A stretch of 64,000 nt of DNA from Calocera cornea HHB12733 (taxonomy: Eukaryota; Basidiomycota; Dacrymycetes; Dacrymycetales; Dacrymycetaceae). The notes under the pieces were generated by a model. It had not been told where the DNA came from. It saw nothing but the letters and a program-made list of their open reading frames with translations, and ran no database searches. The position numbers were made by a program, and so were the translations under genes. Position 1 is the first letter of the stretch; every line of letters begins with the position of its first letter. Shown here piece after piece: positions 35,239-47,279 of the stretch. The stretch spans positions 20,595-84,594 of the forward strand of contig KV424036.1 in assembly GCA_001632435.1 (NCBI GenBank). Reading direction: 5' to 3'.

Positions 35239-36609
35239 AGCGGCGGCGTGCCCTCCAGGTCCGCCGGCAATCCGATCCCGAACTGCCCACCTGCCCCTTC
35301 CGTATGCAGTGTTATCTACCCGATCCACGGTTCTGGGTTCCGCCGCCCGTTGTGGCCCTGACACAAGGGTGATTAGCTCGCGTCATTCTCCCGCGGATTG
35401 AATCCAGTTCGCTTTCACTACAACGTGTTGCAACGTGGACGGTGCTTGCATGCGGATTGTTTGCCCTGCCCGGAGGGTGACAATGAAGGCTGAGGGGATG
35501 GCGCGCCCTGTGGCGTCAGCAATTAGGGTGTCGGATTGTGGCTTCTGTCTCAGGGTCCGTCATTTCGACAGCGTCGAAATCTATTGCGGGGTTGGCCGGC
35601 TTGGTGTGACAGGCGTGGCATGTCTTTCACTTCTTTAACTCTTTCCTTTGCTGGGCATTTGTGGCTGCTCTCGGCTCTCAGCGTGTAGTGGATGATGCAA
35701 GAGGGTCGACGCTGGCCGCGCGCGGTGAGGGTACCGACTGGTTGGGCGCAACTTCAATGGGCAAAATGCAACCATGTAGTTGATGTGAACCGGTAGTCCT
35801 CCCTATGCATACGACGCTGTAGCTCTCTTATTTATCGTCCCCATGAAAGTGACGTCAACCTAATAGAAAATCATGAAGTAAACCTTACCGCCCGTTCCGG
35901 TCTTCCTCTTTTTGGGGCAGGTTGGAACAGTCGAGAAGTGTACTACAGTACCGACTTTCGGCGTGGACGACTTGCGCTAAGCAAAATCGGGCCGACGCCC
36001 CCGCCGAGCCGCGAAGTCAAAATGCTCCTCAATCCTGCTGGCGGGTGTGGCGCTTGTCGTTGAGCCGGCGCCATGTAACCCCCTTACTCCGGTAGGAGCG
36101 GGCACGTCGCCACACGGTCATGTGACCGTCGTCATCCGTCCCATAGCGGAAGCATTCCCCACGTCCGGTCTCCCACTTGCGCTGCAGCTATCTGAGTACA
36201 GTATCTCTCCCCACCTGGGCATGGGGCGAATCCCCTAGTACTTCCTGCTGATCCCGATACTTCTGTGCTCGCTCGCTATCGTTGTGCTGGCGAGCCGAGC
36301 CGAACAGCGCGGCTCACCCGGCCTGACTGAACTGGCTCGCATCGATCTGATGCTTACGGCACCCCGTCAAAGCCTCAACGCCTCGCAGCGACCGCCGACC
36401 GGACCTCGCCCTCCGCATCGAAACTCTCCCAGCGCGCGAGCTTCGTAGCCTCCCGTGAATCCTCTGCGGCAGGGACCACCCAGCGCCCGACGCGATGCGA
36501 TGCGGTGTATGATAGGGACTGCGCGCCGTGCCCCGCCCCGCCCGCTGGGTCGGTCCTTGCTCGTTGCGGTCGGTCCGCCGCTTCGCCTTGGTTTGGCTTG
36601 GCTTGGTGT

Positions 36610-36646
36610 CGGTTCGTTCGGTTCGGTTCGGTTCGGTTCGGTTCGG
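36610..36646. repeat. GGTTC microsatellite
   Basis: Seven pentamer units of ggttc, slightly imperfect at the 5' end, in the WC-2 upstream region. Confidence 0.9.
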
Positions 36647-37473
36647 AACCGGCTCACTGGTCCCGGGGGTCGAAGCGCTGAGGATCAGACGGAGAGTCCA
36701 CCTTCCCCGCCCGCCGCCGCCGCGCATGCTCCCCCGCCCCGCCCCGCCCTCGGATGCGACACTGACCCCGTGTGCGTCATCGGCGGCGGCGTCGGGCGGT
36801 TCACCCAGAACAGCCCAGGATGTCTGAAGGTCCGAGCGTGTGATACCGAGGATGATGGTGTGTCTTGTTCTTCGCTGTTATGTAGTTGCGACTACTGTAG
36901 TAGTCAATGCAGCACGCCGCCCCTGACTGGGGTACATACCCCGCTGTCATAAGATTCCCAGCTGCAGGGTTGTGAGGAGCAGATACAGGCTTCCCGCCGG
37001 CCCCTGCGCATGCCGTAAGAGGCAGGACCATTGCGTGCCAAGTATACAGCACATAGTACATTCCCAAACACGGTCACGTAACAGCGGCCACCCGTGTCGC
37101 GGTCATGAGCCAAGTCAGCGCGTCATCAGCCGCTGCAGTCGCACAGTACAGTACTAGTGAGCTGGTGCGAGCGCCTCAGCATGCCACCTGCTGCCTCCCT
37201 CACCTCAACCGCAGCGTCATGCGGGGGCGGCCTATAGCCCCCGCCGGTCTCACCATCACTGCCAGTGGTCTGGCGCGGTGAAGGCGGACTCACTTACGAG
37301 ATCGGCGATCCGTGTTCTTTGCTTCCGCCGCCCGCGCCCGGAGCCGATCGTACGATCCCCAGGCGAGGCTGGGGTGATGAGCATCGACGTGCTTCAGGTT
37401 GCCTGTGGTCTCGAGAGCATCTCACCATACCACTAGTCTCTTCACTTGACCTCACCCCACTGCCTGTCCCCGA

Positions 37474-37504
37474 CTGAGCTGAGCTGAGCTGAGCTGAGCT
37501 GAGC
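37474..37504. repeat. TGAGC microsatellite
   Basis: Six consecutive tgagc units about 370 bases before the WC-2 start codon. Confidence 0.9.
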
Positions 37505-37868
37505 CAGGCTAGGCTAGGTGACGCGATCCCAGTCGGGTCGCTGTTGCCGCGTGCGTGTGACGAAAGGGGCGTGGATGAGCCGCGCCTGTTCGCTCGGCGC
37601 CTTTCCTCTCCCGCCCTCACCCCGCTCTCCCGCTCTCTCGCCCTCGCCCTCTCCCTCCCGTCCATAAGGAGGCCGGCCGATCGATCGCCCAATCGCCCCT
37701 TCCCGCCTCTCCCCCTCTGCACACCCCGCCCGTTCGCCCCCCTTGCGCACCCCGCACGCTGCGTCCAGCAACCAGGGCCGACGCACCGCATCGACCATCG
37801 AGCCGACTGTGCAAGCGCCTGCACCGCCGAGCAGCCACCGACACCAGCACACGATCGACCGCGCGCGG

Positions 37869-39749
37869 ATGAGCGCGTACCCCGCGGTGCCGTTCGGGAT
37901 GGCCGACCTGCCCCAGTCCCAGTCCCAGTCCGAGTTCCAACAGCAGCACCCCCCGCCCTCCGCGTCCTACGCCTCCTCCACGATCCACCCCTCCTCCCTC
38001 TCCGCCTCCGCTCCCAACGCCCACGATGGCACCCCTCGCTCCGGAAGCTCCCCCGGCTCGGCCATCGCACCGGCCACCCGCGAGTCCTCCCAGGCGCTGG
38101 GCAAGGACACGCCCTCCTCCTCCCGCCCGCCCACCGGCACCTCCTCCGCCCCCTCAGGCCCCGCACAGCCATCTGCCCCACCCGCCCCATCTTCCTCCTC
38201 GAGCACCACCGCAGCCAACGGCAAGGAGAAGGACTCGCACGCCCAGGCCCCCTCCGCCCCCGCAACAGCGCACATATACGACTTTACGAAGCGCAAGGGC
38301 TGGAGCGGCCTCTTGCTCTCCCAGCTCAGCGGCACCATCCAGTTCGTCTTCTCCCCAAGGGGCAACGTCGTCTTCGTCAGTGGCTGCGTGAGGGAGTACC
38401 TCGGCTGGGAGGCGGAGGAGGTCGTCGAGCGCAACCTCGTCCATCTCTTGCACGGTACGTCCCCCCGCACCCTCTCCACGTGCACAGGCTGCTGACGGCT
38501 CTGCGCGCGCGTGTGTGTAGGGGACGACATCCAGCCCTTCTTCGCCCACATCCATCACGCCATCTCCACGCGCACCGAGCTGGCAGCCTACACCCGCTTC
38601 AGGGCAAAGGACGAGCGCACGCCCCTCTTCGAGGTCAGGGGACACCCGTACTTCGTCCAGCAGGGCCCGAAGGACGACGCGAAGGACAGAACCGGAACCG
38701 GCGCCGGCGCGGCCGTGGACCCGGGGGGGATCGCGGTGGGGGAGGCGGGGGCGCAGGTCGGTGTCCAGCCGGGGCAGCAGGGGCAGGGGGCGGGCGAGTA
38801 CGCCGGGTACCAGTGCTTCTTTGCTATGGCTAGACCGTACCCATCGCGCCCAGCAGCTCTGTACGTCCTCTCCCCTTCTCACACCTCCTTCCCCCATCCC
38901 ACACTCTCCCACGCTACATGTCTTCCTCTTATTTCGCACTCTCCCCGCAAACCCTCGCTGACGCTCACCCCAGGCTCGACTCCTTCCTCGACCTTAAAAT
39001 CGAGAACGAGCACCTGCGCCAGCGGCTCTCGGGCCTCGCCGCGCCCTCCCCGACAGGCACGGGCAGCGCAAGCCTCGCCGCGTCCGCCCAGCGCCAGGCG
39101 TACCACACCGCGTTCTACCTCGCCGACCCGGAGGGTGACTCCAACAACAACCCGCTCAAGCGGGACGGGGCGGGCTTCCCCTCCTCCAGCGGCAGCGGCG
39201 CCCTGGGCAGCACGGACGACCCTGCGCGGAAACGCGCCAAACGCTCCGGCTCGCAGTCCCTCCCCTCCTCCTCTGCCGCCGCCGCCGCCGCCACCCAGCC
39301 GCAAAAGACGTACGTGTGCGTCATGTGCGGGCGGACGGACAGCCCAGAGTGGCGCAAGGGCCCGCTCGGCGCTAAGACGCTGTGTAATGCCTGTGGGCTG
39401 CGCTGGGCCAAGAGGAACTCGAAGCGGAAGGGCGAGGGCGCTGCGGCGGGGGCGGGAGCGGGGGACGCACTGATGGGATTGCTCCCGGGCGTCGGGGACG
39501 ACATGGACGGTAGTGAGTCGCTTTACTACTACTGCTACTTCCTCTTTCTCTCTCTCTTTCTCCTTGCACTGTACCTCGCAGAGCGCTGGCTGACAGGGTA
39601 TCGCAGTGGTCCCGAGCGTGGTCAACCCCCCGCCGCCCCACACACCAACGGGGACGGGGATGTTCGCCCCCCACGGGCAGGGGCTCGGGCAGGGCCAGGG
39701 CAGTGTGAACATGAGCGCGGCCGCTAGTGGGGGGACGGTGGACGGTTGA
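37869..39749 (+). CDS. WC2: White-collar-2 type GATA/PAS light regulator
   Basis: Four exons (37869-38454, 38521-38860, 38974-39509, 39607-39749) give 534 residues with consistent phases. A Ser/Pro-rich N-terminus leads to the motif [22 protein letters not shown] domain follows near residues 155-290 ([40 protein letters not shown]). Then come a coiled segment and one GATA zinc finger near residues 424-450 ([29 protein letters not shown]). This is the WC-2 architecture: the nuclear partner of the photoreceptor WC-1, binding GATA-like light-response elements. The last exon encodes a Gly/Pro-rich tail. The frame is also open from an ATG at 37743, adding 42 residues; I chose 37869. WC-1 is not in the window. 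Confidence 0.92.
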
Positions 39750-40119
39750 TCTGCCACTACTCCCAAGGCCGGCCGTGCGCTCTGGGCTTGGCGGATGTGG
39801 CCACCGAAGCCAACTCGGAGAGACGGCCCGGCCTGCCCGAGCCCGACCCAGCAGCATGCCGTCGGAAGAGAGCAGTGCTGTACTGGCAGCAGAGGAGGAC
39901 TTCGGCGCCCGGGTGCGGCATTCGCCAACCAACAACCCAGACACAAACCCTATCGAATCGCGTCGCATCGCATCGTATTCCGTACTATAGCACCTGTGAC
40001 CCACCCCGCGGGGCACGGGCAGCACTGTCGCATTGTACACTACTTTTTTATCAGTAGCTTTTACCGTTAATATTATGCTTATGGGCATCGTCTTATTGCG
40101 CCGGAGAGGACACCAGTGC

Positions 40120-42770
40120 AGTGCACAGCGCCGGCATGGGTTGTGGACTTACTCGGCGGCTCACTACAGACGCTCGGCCTGCGACGGGAAGCTCGAACGC
40201 TGTCGTGGACTCGTGCACGGACCACCGAGCGGAAGCTTTCGGCCAGAGGGGATGTGCCCCGCGCGAAAACGAAAAGGCCTTGACGCTCTACCGCCATCTC
40301 CCTTGGTGACCAGCTCTCGTCCTGCACTGTTGTGTGTTGGATAACGCGATTCTACGCTGCTCTTGACCCGACATCGGCTTGCGAAGGTTTGCGGCGTTGC
40401 CGGACACGTGCACCGTGACGCCTCACCCCGTGCGGGTGCTTCCGCCCGCACGGAAGCAGTCGGCCAGGGCATACTTAACTTCCCGCGCGAGGCCGCCGCG
40501 CTTGCTCTTGACTCTCTACCATCATCTCCCCCGGGATCAGAAGCCGTCCGTTTGCACTTCTGTGCACTGGACGATGCTGATGCTGGGGTCCATCCTTCCA
40601 TCCATGCTGGTCTACGGCCGCAGGTCCTGATCGGACATCCTCATGCCTTCCTCTGGCTCCACAGCCAGTCACCACCCGCCTAAGTTCGCGTGGTGGTGAC
40701 TGCCAGTGGCAGCCCTGAGTCTCTGGCAGAGAGGCCCACCGCGCCGCTCTTCCACTGTGGGATGGATGACTCGGCGCACTCCTGACCTACACTGCTCAGT
40801 CGCAAGGCTATGCCAATACGGCTTGGGGAGCGTGTCCGCTTGCTCGAGCCTCGTCTTCCTCAGACTGCTCAGTGCGGCATCAGCCTACACCGACGAGCTC
40901 TACAACCCTGCACTGATCCTACATCCTCACTCGGATTGCACCAGTGACAGCGGCGATGGAGGTGTGCCTCATCATGCGCTTCTGTCTTATACTGTCCAGG
41001 CTGTTAGTCGGGTGACTCAAGCCCACCCCTGTGCTACCCTCAGCCTGTCTGGCGGATCAGGTTGTCTCAGATTGTTATGCGCCTGGCCAGTTGACACCGC
41101 CTATATCTTGTTTCTGCCTGATGACTCGCGGCTCAGCACACCTCTATCTGCTCGCCTACCCTTCGCTGCCCCACACTTCCGAAGCATGGCAGCGTTGTTG
41201 GGGACGTAGATGCCTGATAGATGTGTGCGCTGCCTGCGTAGCTTTCTCTGCTCATGCTCCTATAATGCTAGGGGTGGGGGATCCGACGCGCGCGCGGAGA
41301 GGCTGCTCAGTCCGAGAGACTGTGACTGCCGCCGTTCCACCGTGCGCGTCCGGCCCCCCGCCCCTCTCTTTGCAAGGAACAACGCAGCTGATGGCTCTGG
41401 CCCACCCCTTTCTGTCGTCTCCTTGCCTAACGCTGCCTCTGATGCTCACCCGGTGCATCGGATTGTTGTCTGGCTGGCTTGAAGGCTGAGGGGCGTGTAG
41501 CGCACTTGCTATACTGTCTATTTGATAACATAATGATCATAGGTTCATAAACTCTAAGTTATACCCACAAACAGCTACTTATTCCGACCAGCACAGGACC
41601 AGAGACGCAATAAAAGTCTGTTCCATTGGACCGTGTCACGTGACCATGCCTACGAAGGGGTTTGCTTCCGTTTAGAGGGAAAGCGGAAGCAGTCGGCCAC
41701 AGTCATATTTTCCCGGGCGAGAGTAGGGCTCTCTGGTCACTCCTTGCCATCATCGTTCCTGGTGCACTTCCCTTGCACCAGACGACTATGGAGTCTACTA
41801 TTGTACACTTTTATTCAACTGGTGAATCTGTTCAGGGACTCGTTATGCCTGGGCACACGCTTCACGACTTGGCTCCACCGTCTCCGTTCGGTGGTGACTG
41901 TGCCCGTGGCAGCCCGTCTCACCCAGGGGCGCTCGCCCCCGTCGGTGGACAAGCTGCCGTATGGCAGGACTCAGTCGTGGGACTGATGAGCTGGACGTTC
42001 CAACGGAGTTCGTCCGCTCACCCGGCCCCGTGTTCCCATCTCACTGCCGGCTCTTCGTGGACAGCTTCTCAGCGCGGCCTCTGCCCACCTCCACGCTCTT
42101 CGTCCTCTCACTCCTTCGCATGCCCTTCTTAGGGCGGGGGAAACTGCTTGAGGACCATGTGGTGGAGGAGCGCATCGTCCTGAGCTTCTCTCTTCTCATG
42201 TATAAGCTACAGGTCGGTTGACTCAACGCGCACCGCTGAGTTGCCCTCTGCCTCCTTGGTTGATCGCGGCTGAACTAGGCTATTGCACATCCGGTCTCTC
42301 GACTCTGCCTATATGTCCTGTCTTCCCAACAGGTCACGGCTTAGCGCTCCGCTATCCTCTTTGCCTGCCTCGCACCTCTTCAAGACCTTGCCAGGGCATC
42401 GTCGCATTGGTGGAGCGAAGGGGAGAGATAGAGGCGTGCGATCTCAGCGCAGCATCTTTCGCTCCGTGTCCGGGCCACTGTCGGGCGTGGAGGACTCCAC
42501 GCACGCAAGGAGAGGCGACTCAGTCGTCCCAAGGGCTGATGCGTGTCCTTCCAATTGTGTGCGTCTCGTCTCCCAGTCCGAGTTGTCAACACTGATGGAA
42601 CCCTTTGAAGGGTGAATTCAGTCCACCCCTTGCCTTTTATGCGCCGTCCTCTCTCTTTGTCGGCTCCTGTAAGCACCGGCTCCTTGTGAATGGCCAGAAG
42701 CTGTGAGAGAGGCTGTATTGTGCGTGCAACTTGTGAGTATTCACACATCTCAGTCTAGAAACGTGGCTGG
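40120..42770. repeat. Dispersed repeat tract, right arm of mirror repeat
   Basis: This is the reverse-orientation counterpart of 21850-24990, judged by matching blocks in the same relative order. It has no supportable gene. A recurrent block contains aagcggaagc followed by tcggcc (41685, 44560, also 40220), often near a cacgtg-like palindrome. Homology continues into type B copy 4 at 42870-43466. Confidence 0.7.
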
Positions 42771-42869
42771 GAGCTAAGAACTCGATGCGTTGAACATGTC
42801 ACGTCGTCACACAATTTATTGCCCGCAACTGTACCACCACCGCTTTTAGCCCCAATGTACCACAAATCC

Positions 42870-43466
42870 TTAACGTCCTGTGCTCATCGCTCTGGCCGTG
42901 ACACCTGAACCGAAGCAGTCTGAACACATTTCGGTGAGTGACGAGTGTAATCACCAAAACCGAAGATACTCACGGATGTCGAAGGAGTCGAAGGAGGCGC
43001 CGTTCGTGGCACCAAAGCACGCGCCGACTGAGAGGGTCGAGATTGGAAACGTGAGCTTTGTACCAGAGAACTGGGCAACAGTTCAGCAACCATTTGCGCT
43101 TGCTCCGACATAATGCACACATCACCAGTCCAAATGAGCGCCTCGCAGGTGTCGTCAGTGTCGATGACCTTGAAAGACTTCCTTGGTCCGGGTACTGTCG
43201 CCGTTCATTAATGGGTGTTGATTGAATGATTATTCCCTTACAGGTGTTGCTGTTGGCTCCGATTGCCCCAACCTGGATGAACTCTTCGAAGCCCTGGCAG
43301 CCTACATCACCGTTGGATTTATTAACGGCATCGAGAGCAAAGGCAGCAACGCACTCGTTCCGCTGAACGTGTCCATACCGAAGCTAGCGCGCTTCTGGAT
43401 GACCGCCGCCTGTGCCATTGAAGAGAGGATAACAGTAAGACCGATGATGGAGGCGAGAATCTGCAT
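42870..43466 (-). pseudogene. Type B copy 4, frameshifted
   Basis: Read on the minus strand the five exons are 43466-43355, 43301-43242, 43196-43121, 43070-42974 and 42919-42870. Signal peptide, IQKR dibasic site and ASFGMDTFSGT are intact, and all splice sites are GT-AG. Exon 3 is 76 bases instead of the family's 74 because of two extra bases just after the second conserved cysteine codon (gaggcgcgctc where paralogues have gaggtgatc). This shifts the frame before the WTG block, so the second half cannot be made as in the paralogues. Either a real lesion or an assembly error. It mirrors copy 3 and shares its flanks. Confidence 0.78.
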
Positions 43467-45768
43467 AGTGGCTGTCTGACTGGCTTTGCGTGTCAAGTCG
43501 GGGATGAGCTTGCTGAGCGGTCGTTACTGCTAATGCCACCCCTTATATACAAGTGAGCACTCTCAAGATCTCACGGCAACAGTCCTCGACTGAATGCGTA
43601 TGATGGGTGGCCGAGTTGATGAACAATCGGTTCAGTTCAGTGCTGATTTGTCGACAACGTGTACGCCAGCTCAGAGTGCGCCGTCCTCGTCAATCTCTCT
43701 AACCCCTTACAGTGATTGACGAGCCGCAAGAGCGCCGTACGCCGCCCTTAAAATAACCGGGCTCAAGGCCGCGTACTTTGATAATGTACAGTAACTTCTT
43801 ACCGCTCAGGGACCCAAACACATTCAATTGAAAGGCGCTGATTCATCGTGTGTGATTGCTTGGACCCTTCACCCGCCGGCTTCTCAAATCAAGGAGTCCT
43901 GGGCCTGTATCTCGTGGTCAATATATGATGGTCCGATTGAACATGTACTGTACAATGTTTAGGTCGTCAAGTGGGGCAGTGCTTGCCATGATAGAGACGG
44001 GCACAGAAGCTTTCGGCCTTGTTCACGAATGACAAGGCATCTGCATACCCCGCATGCAGGACTCCCATCCCCAACTGAACGAACATCTTAATGCGGAGAC
44101 CGCTTCCCGACTCAGAAGTGCTGTCGACCTCAGCACCGATCCTCAACACCAAGGGTGTACCGAATTGTAAGCCCGTGGACTCTTCCGTTAGACGAAAGTG
44201 TGCACATAGGGCAGCGAGGTTGGAGGAGTGCTATGCTGGTACCTAGTACTAGTACGCCCTCTTCCCGGTCCATGGTATTCGCATGGGAGGGGTGCTGTAA
44301 TGACCTTCCTATGACAAAATGGGGCCCATTCGGATGTTATGCTATTGTTAGCGCCATCACGTGGCGTGTGGGGCACATGTTGCGTGTATGGCTTGCTTCC
44401 TTTTATGTGCCTCAATGTAATGGATATAGGCTCGTGGCTATCTGCCGACGGTATATCCAGCAGGAGCAGGCGGGAGAAGCTGCGGAGAGGGCCGAGAGGC
44501 TTTCACGTGTGGGCCCCACCCGCGGAGTTTCCTCCCGCTCTCGGGGGAAAAGCGGAAGCTTTCGGCCAGGGCATAACTTCCCGCGCGAGCCGCTTGCTCT
44601 TCGACTCTCTGCCATCATCTCCCTTAGGGATGCGGACTTGCTGTCCTTAATCTTCCTCCAACTAGGCGAATCGGAAGTCTTTAGTTGTACGTTTCTGTAT
44701 AATATCCAGTTCTGATCGGCGACTTGTCTTTTTTGGACGTGCTCCACAGCCTGTCACCACCGTCTTTGCGCGTTCGTGACTGCCACTGGGCACTCCGCTC
44801 TCCCCCAAGGCAGCCTCGTCGGTGGGTATGGTGCTGGTCTTATACCACAGATTGGGCGGCCCGGCGCGTCCCTGAACGGCATCGCTCAGTCGCCAGCTTG
44901 ATGTCGTAGCTTCGGTCAGAAACGTGCCTGGTCCCTCGACCCCATCTTCTCGCCCTACCGGACCTTCCACCCTTCTGGACGCCTTTTGGACGCGGTTTCA
45001 GCCCACCTCCACAGCCTTGGTCTCTCACTGCTTTGCATACCCTTCTAGGGCAGCAGCAGCTGGCTGAGGATCATGTGGTGGAGGGGGGCGCCGTCCTGCG
45101 CTGCTCTCTTCCCGTGGCCAGGCTACAGGTCAGGTGACTGGATGCACCCTGCTGTTGCGCTCCGCCTTTCTGGCTGATTTGTGCTGCTCAACAGACGTCG
45201 TGCATCCGGTCGCTCGACCCCGCTTCTATTATGTTTCTGCTCGACAATTGGCCACTATGGCCACCCCTCTCGTCCTTGCATGACTTACACTGCTTATGCT
45301 CTTGCCAGAGCATCGCAGTGTGGAGGGTGGGAAGTAGGAAACAGACGCGTGCTATGCCTCTGCCCGGATTGCTTTGTATTTCATGCGACTCTCCGGTCTA
45401 GAGCACTCCACGCGTGTCAGGAGGCGCGACCCAGTCGTCTTGACTGCTGAGACGTGTCCTTCCATTTGTGCACGTCTGGCGTCTCAGCCCTAGCTGTCAA
45501 CATTGCGACAACCCTTGGAAGAGCGAGTTCAACCGACGCCTCGCCTCTTCTCCGTCATACGCTCTTTTGGACGGCGCCTGCGAACACCAGCTCGGTACGA
45601 ATGACCCGAAGCTGCGACAGGGGTATATCGTACCCGCGAATTATGATTATACTGTCATCTCAGTCTGCAAAGAGTAGGGAGCCTAGGACTCGACGCGTCA
45701 CACATGAATGAGGTGGCGCCACATACAGCACTACACTGCTCCAGTCGGCCGTGCATTCTCAAGGTGCT
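43467..45768. repeat. Duplicated flanks between copies 4 and 5
   Basis: The part to about 44270 is the 5' flank of copy 4 and resembles the 5' flanks of copies 5-7 (a shared cttgtaagccc-like block near 44165, 46990 and 56377). From about 44470 to 45540 it is the dispersed repeat tract that follows copy 5, including a gtcgtcttgactgctgag-type block matched at 42515 and 49490. No gene is supported. Confidence 0.6.
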
Positions 45769-46362
45769 GGGCTTGGCATCGCTCTGGCTGAGAGGCCCCC
45801 GGGGAAGCAGTCTGGTTACACTAGGGTGAGTAACGGGTGAAACCAGCAAGATCGAAGATACTTACGGATGTCGTAGGATTCGAAGGAGTCGCCAGTCGCG
45901 GAACCAAAGCACTCTCCGTCTTCGAGGGAGGATGCCGCCACGGTAAGCCTTGAACCAGAGAACTACGCAAATGAATATGTCAGCGACCATTTCGGTCAGC
46001 CAACATGTTACGCACATCCCCAGTCCAAAGGATCACCTCGCACGTATGGTCAGTGAAGCTGACCATGAATGACTTTATTGGTGAGGGGACTGTGAATATG
46101 AATCAACTGGTCTGGATCGAAAGAGAACTTCCTCACAGGTGCCGCTGTTAGCGCCGACCGCGGTACCCTGGAAGAACCCATCGAATCCCTGGCAGCCTTA
46201 GAGCACGGTTGGATTGACGGCGGGCATTCAGAGTGAAGGCTTCAACGTACTCGTTCCGCTGAAGGTGTTCATCCCGAAGCTATTGCGCTTCTGGATAACC
46301 ATGGCCTGCACCATGGACAAGAGGACAACAGTAAGACTGAGGATGGAGGCGAGGCTCTGCAT
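45769..46362 (-). CDS. Small secreted Kex2-site protein, type B copy 5
   Basis: Five exons on the minus strand with standard splice sites give 131 residues; exon sizes 112, 60, 74, 97 and 53 equal those of copy 3. Signal peptide, IQKR dibasic site, then NSFGMNTFSGT. The conserved PGPR block is changed to PSPIK, and the block after the first cysteine is also altered (CQGFDGFFQGTAVGANSGT). CEVILWTGD and FESYDIHC remain. The four-cysteine spacing is kept (C-x34-C-x25-C-x15-C). The reading frame is intact. It sits in a module opposite copy 2 across the middle island. Function unknown; it is among the more diverged members in the mature region. Confidence 0.83.
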
Positions 46363-47279
46363 GTTGGCTCAGTGACTGGCTCTGCGTGGCAAGTCGGGGA
46401 CCAACTTGCCAAGCTGTTGTTATACTCGTGCACTGCCTTATATGCGAGTGAGCCCTTCAAGAACTCACGGCAACATTTGGCGACTCAATAATGCTTATGA
46501 GGAATGGCCGACTTGATCAATAATCAATCGATTGCAGTGCTATTGGCCGAATTTGTCCGCCGATGACTCGTAAGGTCACCGAACCCAGCTTTCGAGGCAC
46601 CCGGGCCTACATAATGCCGCCAACCCAGAACGAAGAGTCGATAAATCTATAACTTAGAACTCAGGAACCCTGTGCATTCACGTGAAAGGCCCGGATTCAG
46701 TATTCGTAATTTGCTCAAACTCTTCGCGGCAGCGGCGCTATTCAATGACTGTTCGACCGAGACCTCGTGGCATATATATGAGTTTCCATCCCCCACATGT
46801 GGCGCAGCGCTTGAGCGATGGACACGGGCCCATAACGTTTTGATCCTAGCTGTACTAACCACAACACTCTCATCAATGACAAGGAGCCTGCGTTCGCTGC
46901 GTGTAGGATTCTCAACCCAACTGAAAGAACAGCGTGATGCAGACACCTCTTCCCGAGTAATGTCGTATCCCCAGCACTAAGGGAGTGTCCGATTATAAGC
47001 CGGTGAACGTATGGCGGCGAGGTCGCAGGAGGCACCAGAGGGCCGCAAGATGAAACTTTGCCCCGCCCAGCTCACTTGTACGTCATAGGCGCAGAACATA
47101 TCGCGCCAGCTATCTACTGTCTCCACAGTACGTAAATGCATGCGCGTATAGGACAGATATTGATTCGGGCGACGTCACAGGTAACCCAACCCCATCGGGG
47201 CACTTCTGTGACCCGTGGCGCGTGACACGCCGTAAAACAAAGAACGCTGGATCCATAGCTCATCAGCTGCAGGAGTAGC
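46363..47279. repeat. Duplicated 5' flank of copy 5
   Basis: Contains the TATA box at 46438-46445 and sequence similar to 20560-20830 in reverse. No gene is supported. Homology to the 5' flanks of copies 4, 6 and 7 is scattered through it. Confidence 0.5.

Larger units (their letters stand above)
35239..37868. other. Long upstream region of WC-2
   Basis: About 2.6 kb without a supported gene. It includes a GGTTC microsatellite at 36610-36646, a TGAGC microsatellite at 37474-37504 and CT-rich leader-like sequence from 37560. It is long enough to contain extended WC-2 regulatory DNA. Confidence 0.4.

Noticed and set aside
37294..38265. Open frame of 323 codons on the minus strand over WC-2
   Set aside because: Antisense to WC-2 exon 1 and its promoter, and composed mainly of Arg and Gly.
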